Under the pieces are notes generated by a model. That model worked only from the letters and a program-made list of their open reading frames with translations, was not told the DNA's origin and made no database searches. The translations under genes and the position numbers were made by a program. Positions 1 to 11,843 of a DNA stretch of 64,000 nt are shown piece after piece (the stretch's first letter is position 1; every line of letters starts with the position of its first letter). Source of the stretch: Prorocentrum cordatum (lineage: Eukaryota > Sar > Dinophyceae > Prorocentrales > Prorocentraceae); assembly GCA_963575745.1 (NCBI GenBank), contig CAUYUJ010022059.1, forward strand, positions 803,743-867,742, given 5' to 3'.

Positions 1-8
1 ACCCTGGA

Positions 9-2240
9 ATGGCCGGGCTACAGGACACCCTCCGTGGCGCGTTCGACGGCTCTAAGCGGGACGAGATCCGCAAGGAAATCATCGACACCGACGGCCTCCC
101 CATGGAATCCTGCAAGGCCCGGTCGCTCTTGGTCGTCATGATGCTCATGCTCCGCGAGCCGCGCGTGTTCCTGTGGCCCTTCTCTCACGCAGAGCAGACC
201 GGGGACGTCATCGAAGCCATCCTGGGTTTCAGTGTCCCCTGGCAAGAGGCGCATCGAGGGTTCCGACACGACTTTGCACGAACCTGGAGCCTCACGGTAG
301 ACGACCTTGCCGACCTCCACGGTCGCATCGAGGCAATCCTGCCCCACATCTCCAGGTTCGTGGCGGTTGCGCACCACCACCCGGATGCGCGGGCAGCCGG
401 CTGCCCGCAGACCTGGAGTGAAATGGACAGGCAGGATTTTCAGTTGAAAGCGCCGATGCTCGTCCTCGAGAAGATCGTCCTGGCCGCCACTCTGGCTTCC
501 CTGGGTACGCACAGCTGCTCGGTGTGCGCGCTACACGTTGCGCTGGCGGGGACCGACGCCTCCCTGGGTGCCGACGATCGACTTGCGGGGCTCGCATACA
601 TCGGCGGCGGATTTGCCTTATCCAATACCGACCTCAACGCCCCCTTGCCGCCCACCCCCGCCCCGGGCACCAAGCAGGACCCCCCATGCATTCCTGACGA
701 AAGGCTCGCACCCGAGCAGAAAAACGGCAGGTTCAGGTGCGACAGGTGCGGGAAGGACCAGCTACGCTCCACCGATGGCACGTGGATCTCCGACGACACG
801 CGCCAGATGGTCGCTCAGAATAGGCCCCAGGCCTACCTCAACGGCGCAAACATGGGGTGGCACTGCGAGAGCTGCTGGTTACGATACCTGGAGGATCAGG
901 GCATTCCAGCACCGACAGGTGCGACAATTGCCGACAAGGTCAAGGAACACGAGCAACAGAGGACGGGTGCCGCTAGCAACGACAAGGCGGATGCTCTCCC
1001 CTCCCTGGGCCACCTCCCACTTGGCTTTGGATGCAGCCCCCAGGCGGACACGAGAACGCTACCGGACCTCATCATGACGCCGATGGGCATGAAGATCCCT
1101 GAGCGTGCCAACACCACCATTCCCATCCTACGGATCCGAGACGAACGGTTCGGCCTCAAAGCTGCCCAGAACCAGATCTACTCCGCTCGGTGCGACACAT
1201 GCCCCCCGGGGGCTCCGCTCCTCGTCTGGAACGCAGGAGCCCCGCCCTTGGGCTGTTTCATATGGAAGCCTGCGGAAGGGATAGGGGTGCCCGAGCAGGC
1301 CGGGCTGCCTCCCATCGACAAACGAGCCATAGCCTGGTGGGAGCGCAGATGGAACGCCACCTGGTGCTGTCGTCGCTGCCTGGTCCCGGTATGGAACATC
1401 GGTCCTGCTACCCTGGGTCACATCCTGGATCGGAACTTTAGAGCGCTATACCCAGCCGAGGCCCCTGTCCTTCCGACGCTCAGCAGCCAGATCGGAGCCG
1501 AGGTATCAGTGGACATATCTGAGTCTCTCCCATGGCTAGGCGCGGACGCCAAGGCCCAGGATCGTTTCACCAAGGCCGGAGCGAGCTACCTCCCTGGGTC
1601 TAGCGCCGCGGGTGGTGCTGCTTCCACGGCAGAGCGAGTTCCCAGGTCCCTCGCACAGCCCATGGAGCTCCTGCCAGATCTGCCAGTACCGCAGGGCCCG
1701 CTCCTGGACAACAGGGACGTCAACAACCCCGCGCTGAGCCCAAACGACCCCGGGAGCGGACCAGGCAGTGGAGGACTGTCCGCACAGCGACTGCTGGTGA
1801 CCTACCTCCGTGACTTCCACCCTGGGCTGGACTACACCTGGAGACAGTTCTGTCTCACCAACCGCGACTGCAGCACCCCAGAGCCCAGGTGTGATGAAGC
1901 CTCCTGGCCGGACGGACTTCTGACTGATTTCCTCAGAACGGTGTACGGCGATTGCATCCCTGAGAATTGCGTTCCGCCCAGCCAGCGCTGGGAGGGTAAG
2001 CGGCTGGCCGCGGCGCGAGTCGTCGCCCACCTCACCAACGGCGAGAAGCAGAGGGAGTCCTGGGTGAGGTACGCTTATGTAATCCATGCTCCGCTAGACT
2101 CTAGATTGCGGCCGCAAACACCAAAACAACCCTCCGAAAAAAATCAAACGCCTTCCCCAGCAAACCCTCCAAAAACCCTCCAAAAACCATCCGCGGACGA
2201 TCGAAAATCCCCCACCTCAAAAAACGTGGGTTCCACTTGA
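9..2240 (+). CDS. Large hypothetical protein with paired CxxC motifs
   Basis: An open frame of 743 codons with no internal stop starts at the first ATG in the window; the real start may lie upstream, outside the window. I do not recognise the family. Two possible zinc-binding clusters are visible: C244/C247 with C286/C289, and C395/C398 with C453/C454/C457, each pair set among aromatic and basic residues. Residues 205-225 and 510-590 are Pro/Gly/Ala-rich linkers. The last 45 residues are low-complexity Pro/Lys/Ser and fall in sequence shared with an inverted block at 29.56-30.15 kb, so the true C-terminus may be nearer residue 695. The string CCTGGG recurs about ten times along the ORF, as it does at 30.3-32.6 kb, which suggests a related origin. 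It is the only long plus-strand ORF in the left half. It could be a host gene or a gag-like product of an unrecognised element. Confidence 0.6.
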   Translation: MAGLQDTLRGAFDGSKRDEIRKEIIDTDGLPMESCKARSLLVVMMLMLREPRVFLWPFSHAEQTGDVIEAILGFSVPWQEAHRGFRHDFARTWSLTVDDLADLHGRIEAILPHISRFVAVAHHHPDARAAGCPQTWSEMDRQDFQLKAPMLVLEKIVLAATLASLGTHSCSVCALHVALAGTDASLGADDRLAGLAYIGGGFALSNTDLNAPLPPTPAPGTKQDPPCIPDERLAPEQKNGRFRCDRCGKDQLRSTDGTWISDDTRQMVAQNRPQAYLNGANMGWHCESCWLRYLEDQGIPAPTGATIADKVKEHEQQRTGAASNDKADALPSLGHLPLGFGCSPQADTRTLPDLIMTPMGMKIPERANTTIPILRIRDERFGLKAAQNQIYSARCDTCPPGAPLLVWNAGAPPLGCFIWKPAEGIGVPEQAGLPPIDKRAIAWWERRWNATWCCRRCLVPVWNIGPATLGHILDRNFRALYPAEAPVLPTLSSQIGAEVSVDISESLPWLGADAKAQDRFTKAGASYLPGSSAAGGAASTAERVPRSLAQPMELLPDLPVPQGPLLDNRDVNNPALSPNDPGSGPGSGGLSAQRLLVTYLRDFHPGLDYTWRQFCLTNRDCSTPEPRCDEASWPDGLLTDFLRTVYGDCIPENCVPPSQRWEGKRLAAARVVAHLTNGEKQRESWVRYAYVIHAPLDSRLRPQTPKQPSEKNQTPSPANPPKTLQKPSADDRKSPTSKNVGST

Positions 2241-2560
2241 AGTAACATGTGCGTAGGAGAAGGGAAGGGCGGAAAGGGGCCCACGGAGGGGAGATGCTTC
2301 TAGAGGGCGGAGGGGGGGCCAAAGGAAGGGGAGCGGGCATCGGGGATATCCAAAGGGGGGACGTAAAGGAACGGAGGGCGCGCGGGGAAAGAGGGGGGCG
2401 CGGAGGGAGCGAGAGAGAGAGGAGTAGAGAAGGATACAGGGAGAGAGAGGGATCTAAATTGAGGGAAAGACGGGGAGAAGGTAGAGGGGATGCGCGAGTA
2501 GGCACGTTGCGCAGGGGAGAAGAGCAACGAGGGAGGTGATCAAGGGGCGGGGCAGTCACG
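2070..2560 (+). repeat. Shared 3'-terminal block, copy 1
   Basis: Order: gene end, a conserved patch around the TAGACTCTAG string (2070-2110), runs of CCCTCCAAAAACCC (2150-2200), then about 300 nt of almost pure purine (2245-2560). The same order is present on the minus strand from 30150 down to 29560. The block probably represents the 3' end or UTR of a duplicated unit. Confidence 0.55.
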
Positions 2561-4230
2561 CGCCGAGATGGAAATGATAGGCGAGCGTGGGAAAGGGCAA
2601 AGCCAGCACCGCCGACTCGGCCATCCGCCCTCACCTTCTGTCGCTCTTTTGCAAAACCTCCCGCCCCGCCCAAACCCGCCCGACGACCCGCCGCCCGTCC
2701 GCTCTCCCCCTCCCGTTTTTCATGTTTACACGCGGGGCTGTCCCGCGTTCGAGCGGAGCTGGGCTCTGAGAAATTGGTCGCCACGGCGCCTCGGGGGGCG
2801 GGCGGGGGGAAGGCAACAGCCTTGAGGAATCCAACCAGTCCTCTGTGAGAAAGCGGTTCGGCGTTTCCTCTTCCAACCGTTGTTTATATTCGGTGAGGTG
2901 GTTCCCCCCCCCAAATGCCCCAGACCATTTGGACTTGACGGGGCGCAGCCCTAGGGGTTAGAGAGCCCAAGATGTTTCGGGGGGGTCCAAGGAGGCCCCG
3001 CCCAGTATCGCCCCAAACATTGCTATAGATACCCAGATGCTGCCCCGCATGGCCCCCGACGCGCCCGCGATAAGCCACGCGGCCGCTCCGAGATGGCCTC
3101 GAATGGCCATAGAGCATCTCAGAACCCCTCGGCAAAAAAAAAAAAAAAAAAAAAAAAAACACCCAAACTTGACCATACTTCCAATGCAAGACAACACAGC
3201 GAAATGCACATGATCGCAATGTCGCATCAGAACGCTTCAGGCGATGCAAGACTGTCCTACTATGCCACGAGAGAGCCCCGAGAGGGCCCAGTAACGCGCC
3301 AAGACGGCCCCAAGTACACCCAATAGCGCACAATAACGCCCCACGAGTGCTACTAGAGGCGGCTCTTGGGGCCCCAGATGAGCAACGTTGGTCGCTCACC
3401 CCCTCCCCATGGCCGATGCCGTCCTTGATGGCCCCAGTGCCCCCCCCCCGCAATGGCCCCTGAGAAGGCACTGAGGGAACCCCGAGAAGGCATTCGAGGC
3501 AACTGAGCAGAACAACCAACGGGGTACAGTGTGGCCCCAGGGGCTCCAAGAGCGAAGACCCGCAACGGCCTTCAAGGGTGACCCCCGTCGTCGTCGCGAT
3601 CGTCGCCATCTTTGCGGACGCCGTCGCCGCCGCCAGATCACTCCATCACCCTCCTCGTCATCCTCCCCCCACCTCGTCCAACGTCATCCTCCCCCTCTTC
3701 ATCACCATCGCATTGACCACCGCCCCACTCCATATCACTACATCCCCACCCCTATTCCGTAGAGCCGCGAAGGCATATACAGGCTCCCCATCACCGTTAT
3801 TTAAACAACGGGTTGTTTCGCTTCTCTGGTCACGACAACTCGCCTGGACACGTTCTGGATGGGGTGGCGGCAAAAATGCGAAGCGTATACGATGAACGTG
3901 GCTTTGCAAGTGAATGTCCGACGCGGCAGCAAGACATGATGGTCACACACCAAGCACGGCGCTCGCGCCGAGTAGATTTCACAACGTGGCCCTCGACGGC
4001 CACAGAATTCACAGCGCCAATACAGCGCTGAGCGATCTAATTGTTGCAGCTGCTGTTCGAGTCTGAACGTCATCACCCTATATGTGCCCTCTGATCCTCG
4101 CCGCCGTAGCCCCCAACCTCCGCCCCACCCCGACCTGACATCATCCTCCTCCTCTCAGCCCCCTCCCACTCTTCATCGTCGGCTGTGTCGCCCCTCTCAG
4201 GGCGCGGGTAGCCTCACGCGGGCTGCGGGC
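2561..4230. other. Non-coding stretch with poly(A) run and partial repeat
   Basis: No convincing gene is seen; all ORFs here are short and low-complexity. Contents: a C-rich segment at 2600-2720, a 26-nt A run at 3134-3159, and from 3270 to 3893 a decayed piece of the CCACCAGCC element family. From 3900 to 4230 nothing is recognised. It lies just beyond the 3' end of minus-strand gene G1. Confidence 0.5.
3270..3893 (+). repeat. CCACCAGCC element, fragment J with tail
   Basis: GAGGGCCC/CAAGAGGG-type filler at 3270-3550 leads to a tail at 3838-3893 that matches the family tail (ACTCGCCTGG, then TCTGGATGGGGTGG, then ATGCGAAGCGT). The head is missing. Confidence 0.5.
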
Positions 4231-4515
4231 CTATGAGGCGAACGTCATCTCCATTGCCTGGTCGTAGGCCTTCTTGATGCCCGTCGGCAAGTGCTTAGGG
4301 AGCACCTTGTGATCCCGCATCACGTTCTTGGCAGGCGTCATCCTCTGCCGCAGCCTCACGCCATCCTTTGCATCCGAGCTGACACACGCCTCAATTATCA
4401 TCGCTGCAGCCACGGCCGAAGCGATTGTAGTCGTCAACGTGCTGAACTCCTGTGTGATGTCCTGCTGCGGCGCAATCTTGAACACATCGCAGAGGTCCGT
4501 GTACGTGGTCAGGTC
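4231..4515 (-). CDS. Gene G1, last exon (exon 4)
   Basis: Ninety-four codons plus a TAG stop. The exon begins after a TTCGACAG acceptor at 4516 and is in phase 0. Joining it to the end of exon 3 (CAG at 6240, donor GA at 6239) keeps the frame and gives the same AG|GA context on both sides of the intron. The peptide is a mixed helical segment rich in Thr, Ala and Met with no motif I recognise. The alternative is a free-standing small ORF starting at an upstream GTG codon at 4533, which is less likely because that codon lies in the pyrimidine-rich intron end. Function unknown. Confidence 0.5.
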   Translation of the reverse strand, partial: DLTTYTDLCDVFKIAPQQDITQEFSTLTTTIASAVAAAMIIEACVSSDAKDGVRLRQRMTPAKNVMRDHKVLPKHLPTGIKKAYDQAMEMTFAS

Positions 4516-4617
4516 CTGTCGAACAGCAACCACACCCCCGCGTCAGATGGGAAGGGTGACATGTGGCCTCACTGGGCCATCGTGGGGGGACGGGGCTGTG
4601 GTGCGGGGCAATTGCGT

Positions 4618-4672
4618 AGCTGTTTGCAACGGTTGTGGTCAGGAGGCCTGACCACAACCGTTGCAAACAGCT
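4618..4672. repeat. Perfect 26-bp inverted repeat with 3-nt loop
   Basis: Arms 4618-4643 and 4647-4672 are exactly complementary around an AGG loop. It sits inside intron 3 of G1, about 100 nt upstream of the exon 4 acceptor on the transcribed strand. The rest of 4540-5220 holds nothing I recognise. Confidence 0.9.
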
Positions 4673-5224
4673 GCGTTGGCTCCCCTTGACGTCTAGCGCC
4701 CATGTCATGCTCGTCGTGGAGCGTGCAGCTTCTGATTTGCATATGCGACCGTTCACTCGCTGGTAGTTGTTCCTAGCGGCCGTTATCGTGTGCGTTGCTC
4801 GCAGCTGGTGCACGCGATGAAATGGTAATGCTTGCGGTTGTCACGACAGGATGGGTATAGTATGCACGTGATAGGGGGGTGCTGTCGTGCGGGAGAAGTG
4901 CCCGTTAACGATGATAGGGGGGAGTGAGGTGCGGGGAGTGGGGGGGTACGTCGAGGGGGATGCGATTGGACAAATGATGTGACTGGCTTAGGCGATGGCA
5001 GAGAGAACGAGGGGGTGGACGGGCGAGGGGGGAGATTGCCAGCGGGGCGAATGCGGTTCCGATAGTTCTGGTCGGCCCAGGAGTGTCCGAACACGGCCCC
5101 AGCGCCCTTGTCATCGACCTAGTCCCCACCACCGTTCCACATCCCCCTGATCCCCCCCATTCCTCGCACAACCCCTCCCCGCAGCGAACGTTGCGGAGGG
5201 GGGAGGGTGCGCGGAGTACATCTC

Positions 5225-6186
5225 ACCCGCCTTCTGGGCGTAGGTGGTCTAGGGAGTTAGGTCGCACCCCGTCCTAGAAGAGCCAGTCTCCCTTCCCTCT
5301 CCCCTGGGCGTCTTTCGACGACCCTGCTATACTCTGTCTAAGCCTCCCCGCAAAGGCACTGCAAAAGACCCTGCAAGATCCTGCAATGCCCTGCAACACG
5401 ACACTGCAACACCCTGCAATACCCTTGCAGCGCCCGCCCTGCAACGACCCTGTACGCGCCCTGCAACGACCCTGCAACGATCTTGCAACAACCCTGCAAA
5501 CACCATACAAAGTCTTGCAAGACGATGCAGATCCTTGGCACACCTTGCACAATAATACGCTGTCCGCCCTCCGCCTCGCGGTGCTTTCGTGGAGCCTTCT
5601 GGTGGCATCTTGGGGCCCGTTGGAGCCCCTCTTGGAGCCATATTGGGCGATAGTTCTCGTGGGGCCCTCCTGGGGGTGGGGAGAGGGCCTCCCCAGAAGC
5701 CCACAATGGAACCTACGAGCGGTACAACCAATCAATATTGTATTGGTTGGTATTCTGTCATTGGTGCCCCCTCTGTGATCCTTTCTGGGCCCCTCTTGGA
5801 GCTCTCTTGGGCTCCTGATGGGGGCCCCTGGGTACATATTGAACCCCTCTCGGGGTCTTCGCGTGGCCATCCTGGGTCGGCCCCGATGTCTCCGCAGAAG
5901 CCCCTAATGTAACCCACGAACGACACAGCCACAACAATGTGTTGTGTTTAGCCCTCCGCCTCTTGGGCCAACTCTGGGACCCCTGGCGTACCCCTCTTGG
6001 GGCCCTCTAGGGCCCCTGTTGGAGCCCACATGGGGCCATCTTGAGCCCCTCTCGGGGCCCTCTTGGGTCCTCCCTGTTGCGCTGCATGCTGCTACACTGC
6101 ATGCTGCTACACTTCCCTGGCCAAGACATCTCGCCCAAGCATCGTATCTGGATGGACTAGTGGGGGTACGCGAAGCGTCCAGAATA
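5225..6186 (+). repeat. CCACCAGCC element, copy A (complete)
   Basis: Head at 5228-5260 (CTTCTGGGCGTAGGTGG), a TGCAA-rich zone at 5340-5560, three units of about 200 bp, then the tail at 6085-6186 (ACTAGTGGGGGTACGCGAAG). Unit hairpins have arms 5725-5732/5742-5749 and 5930-5936/5940-5946. The whole copy lies in intron 3 of G1, antisense to the gene. Confidence 0.75.
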
Positions 6187-6239
6187 GGCGATGTATGCGG
6201 GTGGTGGTGAGGGAAGTGGGCAGGTTAACGACTTCCATC

Positions 6240-9191
6240 CTGCGAGAGCTGGTCCAACCAGCCCAGCGCCTCGTCGTGGTCCCAGTCCTTGAAGCCCGTC
6301 TCCCAGACCTTGCAGATCTCCTTCCAGTTGGCCTTGGCCACGTCCTGCTCGAAGCTGCCGTAGCCGTTGCTCTCCTTGAGCTTCTTCCAGGCGCCCTCCG
6401 TACTCGCCTTCGCGGCGGTGGCCCCCCTCGTCACCAACGCGGCCGCAACCTCCTTGAGGTAGCCCGTCGCCTCCTCCATCCGCTCCTTGCCCCGCTTGAA
6501 GGTCGCGTCGAAGCCCTTGACCTTCTTGGCCAGGATCGTCTTGCACTCCTGCACGTTCCGATCCAGCTCGGCCAGCGTTTGCTCGCACTCGGGGGCAAGC
6601 ACCGCCTCGTAGGGAGAGTCGCCCAGCCGTTCAACCGCCATCCTCGCAATGCTCAGTGCGCCCACGCGCGAGAGCAGATCCGCCACGTGGGAGCATGACG
6701 CAGCGTGCCCGGTCGGAACATGTTGGCACATTGATTTCAGCAAGGGGATGTGGTTGAACACATCGTTGCCGTCGAAGTCCACGAGGTGCTGCTGCCCCAC
6801 CACCCTCTCGAAGAGACCGTGCACAAGGGAACGTGACGCGTCGTCATTCCCAGGCAGTGCCAGCGTGCCGAAGTAGTCCTTCATTGCATTTGAGTGGTGA
6901 GAGTCGTCAATCTTGAACTCGTCCAGCTTGTTCTTGAGGTCGGTGGCCTTCTCCATCTGTGCGATGAGGCGCTGGCTGTCCAGCAACATCTTCTGCGCGC
7001 GAAGCAGCTTCTCGTCGTGAGAGCACGAGGCAATCGCCGCCTTCACCAACTCAACGTACGGCACGAGGAGGCGCTGGGACCCATCTTTCACCGCGGGCTC
7101 CGTGCCGTCGTCAGTGGAAAGGGAAGCCACCGTGGCGGCGTGCGCGCTGATAGCAATGGCGATGTTCGCATCGAGCTCGATGACGTGAGACTCGCCAACG
7201 GTGGCATTGTACTCGGGGATCGCCTCGACGATGGACTTCAGCTTCTGGCAGTGTTCAGCGCTGGGGCGTTCGTCCTTCATCTCCACGGCCAGCTGCATGT
7301 GCTCCTGTAGTGCGGGGGCGCTGGTCTTCAAAGCCTTTGCCGACTTAGCGAAAGCGGTGACCATGCGGTTCCAATGGGCTGACCTCTCAACTGCTTGCCC
7401 GACGACTTGGAACACAGATGATGCTGCACCTGTCCTGGATGTCTTCAGCCCATCATCTTGCAGCCGTTTGACGTCGTCGAAGACGCTAGCGGGCGTGTCG
7501 ACCTGGAGGCTCTTCATGTAGCTCGCGGATAGCACTGCCAGCACCTTCTTAGTATCCTGCATGAGGTACGCGCACTCCGTGGTCATGACCGTATCCTCCG
7601 ACACCACCCAGTGCGCCTTCACGCTGCCACACAGCGCAATGATGTGGCTCTCCATCGATTCACCTCCCTCCAGCCACTGCAGTAAGCATCCGATGAAGCC
7701 CGATGTCAAGTACAGATCTTTCGTCTCGGCCATGGGCAGCCTGGACGATAGCAGCGTCGGCGCCGCCGCGTCGTAACTGGGCAGGGCGCCGTTGACAAAT
7801 GGAGCGAACGTCACCACGAGGCGGCCGATTGCAGTATCCACGTTCTTGCCTTGATCGGCCATGTCGGCGTAGTGCTTCACGAACGCTTTGAGAATCGAGA
7901 TCCTGGTATCAGCTAGCCAAGTGACGTCCGCCTGCTTGAGACGCTCGATCTTCGCCACTGCCTGGTCCCAGCTCAGCAGCTGCAGCTTGCCATCTGGGAA
8001 ATGCTTGGCCTCCTGAACAAGGCCCAGGTGGACCTCCAGTTGGTCGCGCTCGACCCTGCCAACCTTGCTCCGTAGGATCTCGGACTGGGAGGCCGCATGC
8101 GCAAACTTGAACGATGTAGATGCCGCAATGCAGTCCAACGGCAGCCTCGCGACCCAATAAGCAGAAGTGCCCGATTGGTGTTGCTCGGCAGCCGACGATT
8201 GACAAACGTCTTTGTCGGCGAAAGGGTGCTCGGCGAAAAGAACAGCCAACTTGCCGAACGCCGCCTCCATCTGGTCTGTAGTATCCTGGGCTTCGAGGTC
8301 AGCTGTCATGTCCTTGCCCTTGCTGCATGGCGTCCTGCTCTTCGAGCGGGCCCCTTCCTTCGATGGCGTAGCATGCGCGGAAGTGCGGCAAAGCTTCGGC
8401 CCAGTCGACTCCAGCTCGCGATCAGGATCGGGCTGCCGGTTGCCCCTCTCGCCAGCGCACGTCTCTCCCGAGGAAGACTCGCCACCATCCTCGGATGCAG
8501 CGGCATCCTCATCATCATCATCGTCTTCATGATCCGCATCTGCGTCGTCAGCCTCCATTTTGACAAGGCCTGCCACAGGGTATGAGGCCGCATCCAGCTT
8601 GGCTCGGAACTCAGCTACCTCTCGCGGAACCGTCTTCTTCATCTTGTCAAGTTGGAGCTTGGCCATGTACACGTTCTGTTGCGATTCCAACGCCATTTCG
8701 CCATGGCCTTCGAACAATTTCACTCCGCTCATCCTGACGGTCTTCGCGCGGCCACCCACGACGGACAGCACCTTGAGCTTTCGGAAGTTTGCTGCTGGGA
8801 TTGGAAAGAACTGCCGCATCTTCCCACGGGCATCCGGAAGCTTGACGGGCCTGATCTTCATCGTCTTCGGGTTCTTCCCATACTTCTTGGTGCAAGACGC
8901 CGTCGTGTGGAGCTCGCACGTCTCCTGGAGGACCGCCTGCAGCGATGCTTCCTCTGTGACCTGCATGTCATGATTGACGGACTGATCGGTCTTCGTCTCG
9001 CCCCTCGCTTGGAAGACCGCGTCCAGGCCGTCGGAGAACTGCTCGTCCTCATCCTTCTTCGCCACGGCCTCGTAGAACTTCATGCCAGGGAAGTTGGAGC
9101 TCACCAGCTCGACGCACGCCTCGCAGCCGTGCAAGGGCCCGCCCTTTGGAGGCTGCTCGATGTCGTCCTCGCCGACGAACGTGGCGCCCTC
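6240..9191 (-). CDS. Gene G1, main exon (exon 3), 984 codons
   Basis: This is the largest exon of a proposed four-exon gene. The open frame runs upstream of the first possible start codon to a CTCGCTAG acceptor at 9192 and ends at CAG|GA at 6240. G1 = exons 14290-14057, 12404-11844, 9191-6240 and 4515-4231, all phase 0, about 1,340 residues in total. Features: an N-terminal CEAC motif about 25 residues in; basic segments rich in Lys near residues 100-125; an Asp/Glu tract followed by Ser/Gly near residues 215-245; a short basic Ser/Lys patch suggesting a nuclear signal; and a long Ala/Leu/Lys helical C-terminal half. No enzyme signature is seen. Composition is even and there are no internal stops over 3 kb, so it is very likely genuine coding sequence. 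Introns on both sides contain CCACCAGCC elements. Function unknown. Confidence 0.72.
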
Positions 9192-9282
9192 CTAGCGAGG
9201 GCAAACCAAAGCAAGAACGGCATGGGACGTGTGAGCTTGCGTGCACCAGATACCTCACCCCCCTGCTAAGAGGCACGCGGAA

Positions 9283-10300
9283 TCAATTATTGACGCTTCG
9301 CGCATCCCCACCAGTCCCACCCAAGAGAGGCTCAAGAGGGCCCCAAGAGGGACTCAAGAGGGACCGAAGAAGCCCCAACAGGGCCCCTAAGAGGGCACCA
9401 AGAGGGTCTCACGAGGGCCCCGAGAGGGCCTCAATCTTGCCCAATGGAGATTCCGAGAGGAGCCCTAACCTACGAGGGCTCTAAGAGGCCCTAGGAGGGC
9501 TACAAGATGGCACCAAGACGCTCCTATGATTATGTAGCCTTCTTGGGGCCCTCTTGGCACCGTCTTGCCCCCCATGGAACCCATTTTATGTTAGGAGGGG
9601 TGGCACCCCGCGCCTTAAAAGGGTTCACAGAGGGCCGACAGAGAGCCTTCGCAGGCCCAAAGATCGCCCCAGGTGGGTCACAAGAAGGCCTCACGAAAAC
9701 GGCAGTCCGCGCTGTCAACGCCGACGTTTTGACAGTGCGAGCCCCTTTGTCGCCAGGAGTCCCAAGATGGTCCCACGAGGGCTGGACGAAGGCAATATAA
9801 AGCCCTAGAGGGCCCCAAGAGGGACCCACAATAGCCCCATTAGGTTTCCCAGCTGGTCTCAGGAGGGCGGGGGCCCGCGCTGTCAACACCGACGTTTTGA
9901 CAGCACGAGCGCCCCTTGTCGCCAGGAGCTTCAGGAGGCCCCCAGGGGGCCCCAAGCGTGCTCCAAGAGGACCCAATCGGGCCCGAGAAGACTCAAAGAG
10001 TGCCCCGAGAGGCTTAAGAGAACCCAACGGGGGCTCCAAGAGGGCCCGAGAGGGCGGAGGTTGCCGCTGTCAAAGTCGACTCGTTGATATCGCGAACGTT
10101 GTGTCGCCAGGAGCCCCAAGAGGACACCAAGAGGGCCCTACAAGGGTTCCCATCATGCCAAATAAGCCATCCTGGGCCACTCGTAAGGCCTTCTTGGAGC
10201 ATGATTTGGATCCCTCTCGGAGCCCCCTATAGGGCCCACTCGAAGTCTTGATCGTACCCCGATAGACACCCTGGGAACGTTCAGAGAGCTGGTGGTGTCG
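9283..10300 (-). repeat. CCACCAGCC element, copy G (complete, sense to G1)
   Basis: The reverse-complement tail is at 9283-9320 (CGCTTCGCGCATCCCCACC). The reverse-complement head is near 10281-10300 (CAGAGAGCTGGTGG). Three internal units have hairpins at 9712-9718/9729-9735, 9880-9886/9897-9903 and around 10063-10090. The first two share the stem CTGTCAA/TTGACAG. It lies in intron 2 of G1. Confidence 0.65.
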
Positions 10301-11022
10301 CAAGGTCATTGCGCAGGGCCGTGTGCAAGGACGGCCCAAGATACGCAAGCATCGTATTCGGGTGCTCCAGGATGGGCCCACGACGGTTCCAAGGGGGCAC
10401 CAAGAGACGGTCACATGACCGCCTCAAGAGATCCAACATATGCCCCCACGAGGGGCTCAAGATGGCCAGTGTGGTCTCCAAGGCGGGGGGGGGTGGGCAA
10501 ACAGACCCCACACGGGCAACAATATAACCCCACATTTGCCACGTCAGCAATACACACGGACACGTGTAGTGTACGCATCGTGTTTCTGAACCTTCTTGGG
10601 GCAGTCGTGTGGCCCACTTGGGGCCCCACTGGGCCCATATTGGAACCTTATTGTGGTCCTCATGGGGCTTGCGAACGCACCCTGGTGTACCATCTTGGAA
10701 CCCTCGTAGCCACCGAGAGTGCCCTTATGAGACTCTAAGATGGACCCCAGAAAGCTCCAAGAGGCCCCAAGAGAGGCCCAATAACAAGGCATGCGCATGC
10801 AATACGCGTGAGGCCCTCTTGGAACCATAGTGGGGCACCCTGGAGCGATCTTCTGGCACCTCTCGAAACCAGCATGGGGCAATCGTAAACTCCTCTTCGG
10901 GCCCTCTTGGGGCCCTCTGAGTTACGCTGCTTGCTGATACGCTGCAGATCGCTACACGTTCCTGCTCCATGCAACTCGCCTGGGCATATTCTCTGGATGG
11001 GTTGGCTGGGGTACGCGACGCG
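10301..11022 (+). repeat. CCACCAGCC element, rearranged fragment H
   Basis: Filler switches orientation near 10500. From 10580 onward it reads forward and ends in a family tail at 10920-11022 (ACTCGCCTGGGCATATTCTC, GGTTGGCTGGGGTACGCG). It lies in intron 2 of G1. Confidence 0.5.
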
Positions 11023-11843
11023 TATGGGATTCCATGGCACTCAGTCAGGCCATTTGCCCCCCCCCCCCCCCCGCGTATGCGCTCGCCCTGCGCATGCCCG
11101 AGCGATGGCGTGCACCGTGGCTGTCCCGTTAGTTGCCCCGTGGTTGGTCATTGTGTGTCGCGGGTTGCCCCAGACGTTGCCCATCGGTGTTGTCCCGCCA
11201 CGGCCTCAGGGGTAACCGGTGGCCCCTCGAAGGGTAAGCCGTGCCAGTGCACACCAAATCCCGCCTAGGTCCGAAGGGGGGGGGGTAGGGTGATGTTACA
11301 GGGCGCATGCTGTAAATTGCGAAGACAGGATGCGGATGACGAGGAGGCGGAGGAGGATGAGGAGGAGGAGGAGGAGTAGGCGAAGGAGAAGGAAAATGAG
11401 GAGGAGGGGGCGGAGTTGGAGGTGGAGGTGGAGGGGGAGGCGGAGGAGGGTTGGAGGTGACGTAGTTTTCGGCTTGTCCGCATGGGGTTTGGGAGGGAAC
11501 GTGCCGCCCTGGTGGTCTTTCGGGCCACGCTCGACGCGCTCGTGGAGCCAGTTTGGGCGGGGGGGGGGAGTCATGCATACGACAGCTTGCACGAGGACCA
11601 CCACCCCATCCGCCATCCACAACTCAGGAGGCCCTTTGCTGCATTGCATGTTTGAGATCCTGCAGCCGCTGGAGCACCCTATGCCGCCCGTGGCTCGCCC
11701 TCCTGCGCTTGCTGGCTCTGGCGCCGCACCTCCTAGGGTGGCGCCAACTGCGCGCCTGCGCGCCCGCGCCGACCGCGGTCATGCCCACCCTGGGCCCACG
11801 ATCGGCGGGCGCGCGCAGGCGGAGTTGGACCCCCACGGCGATC
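11023..11843. other. Rest of G1 intron 2: C run and GGA-rich tract
   Basis: A 16-nt C run at 11057-11072 and an AGG/GGA-rich simple-sequence tract at about 11335-11460. ORFs crossing them are products of low complexity. Nothing else is recognised. Confidence 0.5.

Noticed and set aside
2101-2784. 227-codon minus ORF at the end of the first gene
   Set aside because: Pro/Ser/Leu-rich translation of the opposite strand of the purine tract.
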